A DNA stretch of 64,000 nucleotides from Bradyrhizobium sp. Y36 (GTDB taxonomy: Bacteria > Pseudomonadota > Alphaproteobacteria > Rhizobiales > Xanthobacteraceae), in the NCBI RefSeq assembly GCF_002531575.1, contig NZ_NWTI01000031.1:16571-80570 (forward strand), given 5' to 3'. Made by a program: the position numbers and the translations under genes. Positions 62,227 to 64,000 of this stretch are shown one piece after another (position 1 is the first letter of the stretch; each line of letters opens with the position of its first letter). The notes beneath the pieces are model-generated. The model ran no database searches and had not been told where the DNA came from. It was given only the letters and a program-made list of their open reading frames with translations.

Positions 62227-62544
62227 TCACGCCGCTTCGTCACGGCCGCCGGCTGCGCCGCGCTTCTTCCGGTTCTTACCACGCAGGAACTGGATGTCCA
62301 TTTCGGCGCCGTTGACGCGGACCAGCTCACAGCGGCGATAAGCGAGGCCCGTGGACGACAGCAGCAGGAAGAACTCTTTCAGGTTCAACCCCTGGATCGA
62401 GCCTTCCACCGTGAGAATGGCGTCGGTGTCGGAGATCGCGTTGAGCTTGCAGTCGCGCCGCCAGGTGCCGTCGATGGCCATGATGCAGACGTCATAGCCG
62501 CGACTGAAGGTCACGCGCTCCGTCCCCTTGCCATCCTCGGCCAT
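62227..62544 (-). CDS. PilZ-like protein with altered c-di-GMP motif
   Basis: This 105-residue protein has a PilZ-like beta-barrel (ERVTFSRGYDVCIMAIDGTWRRDCKLNAISDTDAILTV...GAEMDIQFL). The Arg pair at the start (RVTFSR) is spaced differently from the usual RxxxR. Where PilZ has (D/N)xSxxG, this reads NAISDTDA, lacking the Asp and Gly. It may not bind c-di-GMP, or may do so weakly, and may act through protein contact with the chemotaxis genes. It starts two bases after the cheR stop. Confidence 0.85.
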   Translation of the reverse strand: MAEDGKGTERVTFSRGYDVCIMAIDGTWRRDCKLNAISDTDAILTVEGSIQGLNLKEFFLLLSSTGLAYRRCELVRVNGAEMDIQFLRGKNRKKRGAAGGRDEAA

Positions 62545-62546
62545 GA

Positions 62547-63422
62547 CTATCGTCCCGCCATGGCCGCGAGGCGCGGCGCGCCGCCGAGAACCGGCTTGGC
62601 GGCTGCGGCCCGCGGATCGTTCGGCTTGTAGAGGCCGCGCCGCTCCGGAATCGGGCGGAACGTATCGGTCAGACCGACGACGGTTTCGGCCGCACCCAGC
62701 ACCAGGAAGCCGTCTGGCTCGATCTGGCGCGCCAGGCGGTTGAAGATGTTGATCTTGGTATCCTGGTCGAAATAGATCAGCACGTTGCGGCAGAAGATGA
62801 CGTCGAAGGTGCCGAGCTGGGCGAAATCGTGCAGCAAATTGAGCTGCCGGTGCTGGATCATCGCCCGCAATTCGGGATTGATCTGCCAGGTCTCGCCGGT
62901 CTGCTTGAAGTACTTCACCAGCATCTGGATCGGCAGGCCGCGCTGCACCTCGAACTGGCTGTAGACGCCGGCCTTGGCCTTCTCGAGCACTTCCTGCGAC
63001 AGATCAGTGGCGATGATCTCGACGCGCCAGCCGGTGAGGGCCGCGCCCATCTCCTTCAGGCACATCGCCAGCGAATACGGCTCCTGGCCGGTCGAGCCCG
63101 CGGCGCACCAGATGCGCACGCTGCGCTTGGCCGCGCGCGCCTTGATGATCTCGGGCATGATGTGTTCGCGAAAATGGTCGAACGGGACCTTGTCGCGGAA
63201 GAAGAAGGTCTCGTTGGTGGTCATCGCCTCGACCACGTCGGTGATCATCTGGCGCGCGCCGCCCTGCAGCTTCTGCACGAGCTCGGCGATGCCGGAGAGC
63301 CCGGCCTTGCGAGCGAGCGGCAGCAGGCGGCTTTCGATCAGATATTGCTTGTCTGCGGACAGGTCGAGCCCTGAATTGTCCTTCAGGAACTTGCGCAGAT
63401 ACTCGTACTCGGTCGGGGTCAC
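62547..63422 (-). CDS. cheR: Chemotaxis protein methyltransferase CheR
   Basis: This 291-residue protein has the N-terminal helical CheR domain (TEYEYLRKFLKDNSGLDLSADKQYL), the SAM site IWCAAGSTGQEPYSLAM and the later FDVIFCRNVLIYFD. It uses SAM to methylate glutamates on chemoreceptors. GTG 63422 with GAGG seven bases upstream was picked over an extension to 63467. It is downstream of cheY and upstream of the PilZ gene on the same strand. No cheB lies between cheY and cheR, unlike many rhizobial clusters. Confidence 0.93.
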   Translation of the reverse strand: MTPTEYEYLRKFLKDNSGLDLSADKQYLIESRLLPLARKAGLSGIAELVQKLQGGARQMITDVVEAMTTNETFFFRDKVPFDHFREHIMPEIIKARAAKRSVRIWCAAGSTGQEPYSLAMCLKEMGAALTGWRVEIIATDLSQEVLEKAKAGVYSQFEVQRGLPIQMLVKYFKQTGETWQINPELRAMIQHRQLNLLHDFAQLGTFDVIFCRNVLIYFDQDTKINIFNRLARQIEPDGFLVLGAAETVVGLTDTFRPIPERRGLYKPNDPRAAAAKPVLGGAPRLAAMAGR

Positions 63423-63481
63423 GGATAGCCTCTTCGAAGCTGTACTGGAACACTCTGGCCCAAACACTAAAGGCCAGACAC

Positions 63482-63868
<387 letters not shown>

Positions 63869-63900
63869 GTTGGTTCTCCGGCTCCGATGTTTCTGTTAGC

Positions 63901-64000
63901 TCAGGCAGCCAATTGAACTTTGGTTTCAAGGTCGAGCACGCGATCGACGTCGAGGACGACCATGAGCTGACCGTCGAGGCGATGGACGCCGCCGGCGAGC
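63901..64000 (-). CDS. cheW: C-terminal fragment of chemotaxis adaptor CheW
   Basis: Only the last 32 residues are in the window: LAGGVHRLDGQLMVVLDVDRVLDLE and a short tail ending QLAA. The LDGxLMVVLDVDRVLD pattern is typical of the end of CheW, which couples receptors to CheA. The gene continues beyond base 64000. Next to it on the same strand is cheY. Confidence 0.82.
   Translation of the reverse strand, partial: LAGGVHRLDGQLMVVLDVDRVLDLETKVQLAA

Overview
The window is GC-rich alphaproteobacterial DNA and most resembles a Bradyrhizobium or a close relative (Nitrobacteraceae). This is judged from protein style, strong third-position GC bias with long antisense shadow ORFs, and several families of imperfect palindromic intergenic repeats of the kind that genus carries. 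No taxonomic search was possible. No rRNA, tRNA, CRISPR array, prophage or insertion sequence was seen. The DNA looks chromosomal.

Layout. 1-0.6 kb: the end of an Lrp/AsnC-type regulator and a DUF1272 protein. 0.6-7 kb: a five-gene leftward homogentisate operon (FAD hydroxylase, DUF2783 protein, MBL-fold protein, hmgA, fumarylacetoacetase) with a divergent MarR regulator. 7-15 kb: an AHL-lactonase-like enzyme, then a secreted caspase-fold protein lacking both catalytic residues, an OmpA-like protein and an RND pump with its adaptor. 15-21 kb: a Crp-type regulator, an AsmA protein and a class III adenylate cyclase. 20.8-21.5 kb: a gene-free stretch with a highly foldable repeat. 21.6-34.5 kb: envelope proteins (Spy/CpxP-like, LysM), a GGDEF-EAL protein, an acetyl-CoA hydrolase/transferase, a propeller lactonase, a PAS protein and several very small ORFs. 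34.8-36.8 kb: a second RND-type adaptor beside a second dyad-less caspase homologue. 37-46 kb: a toroid-like protein, a nuclease, a class V aminotransferase, an SGNH/MBOAT acyl-transfer pair and oligopeptidase B. 46-53.6 kb: a putative sugar-acid or related catabolic cluster with a NitT/TauT-type ABC importer and a divergent GntR regulator at a perfect 26-bp palindrome. 53.7-64 kb: sensory genes (chemoreceptor, four receiver proteins, a hybrid kinase) running into a chemotaxis operon (CheW, CheY, CheR, PilZ) cut by the window end.

Three threads join these genes. First, the Crp-type regulator keeps the cAMP-contacting GE/RT residues and the RE...R recognition-helix residues of E. coli CRP. An adenylate cyclase lies two genes away, and three intergenic sites match TGTGA-N6-TCACA at 10/10, 9/10 and 9/10: one upstream of the regulator itself and one in each divergent region beside the two caspase-like genes. 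Second, a dyad-less caspase gene and a CFSD-motif RND adaptor gene occur together twice, about 25 kb apart, which suggests a duplicated envelope module of unknown function. Third, the homogentisate operon carries a flavoprotein plus a small partner, a layout like the two-component 3-hydroxyphenylacetate hydroxylase, suggesting that 3-hydroxyphenylacetate feeds into homogentisate.
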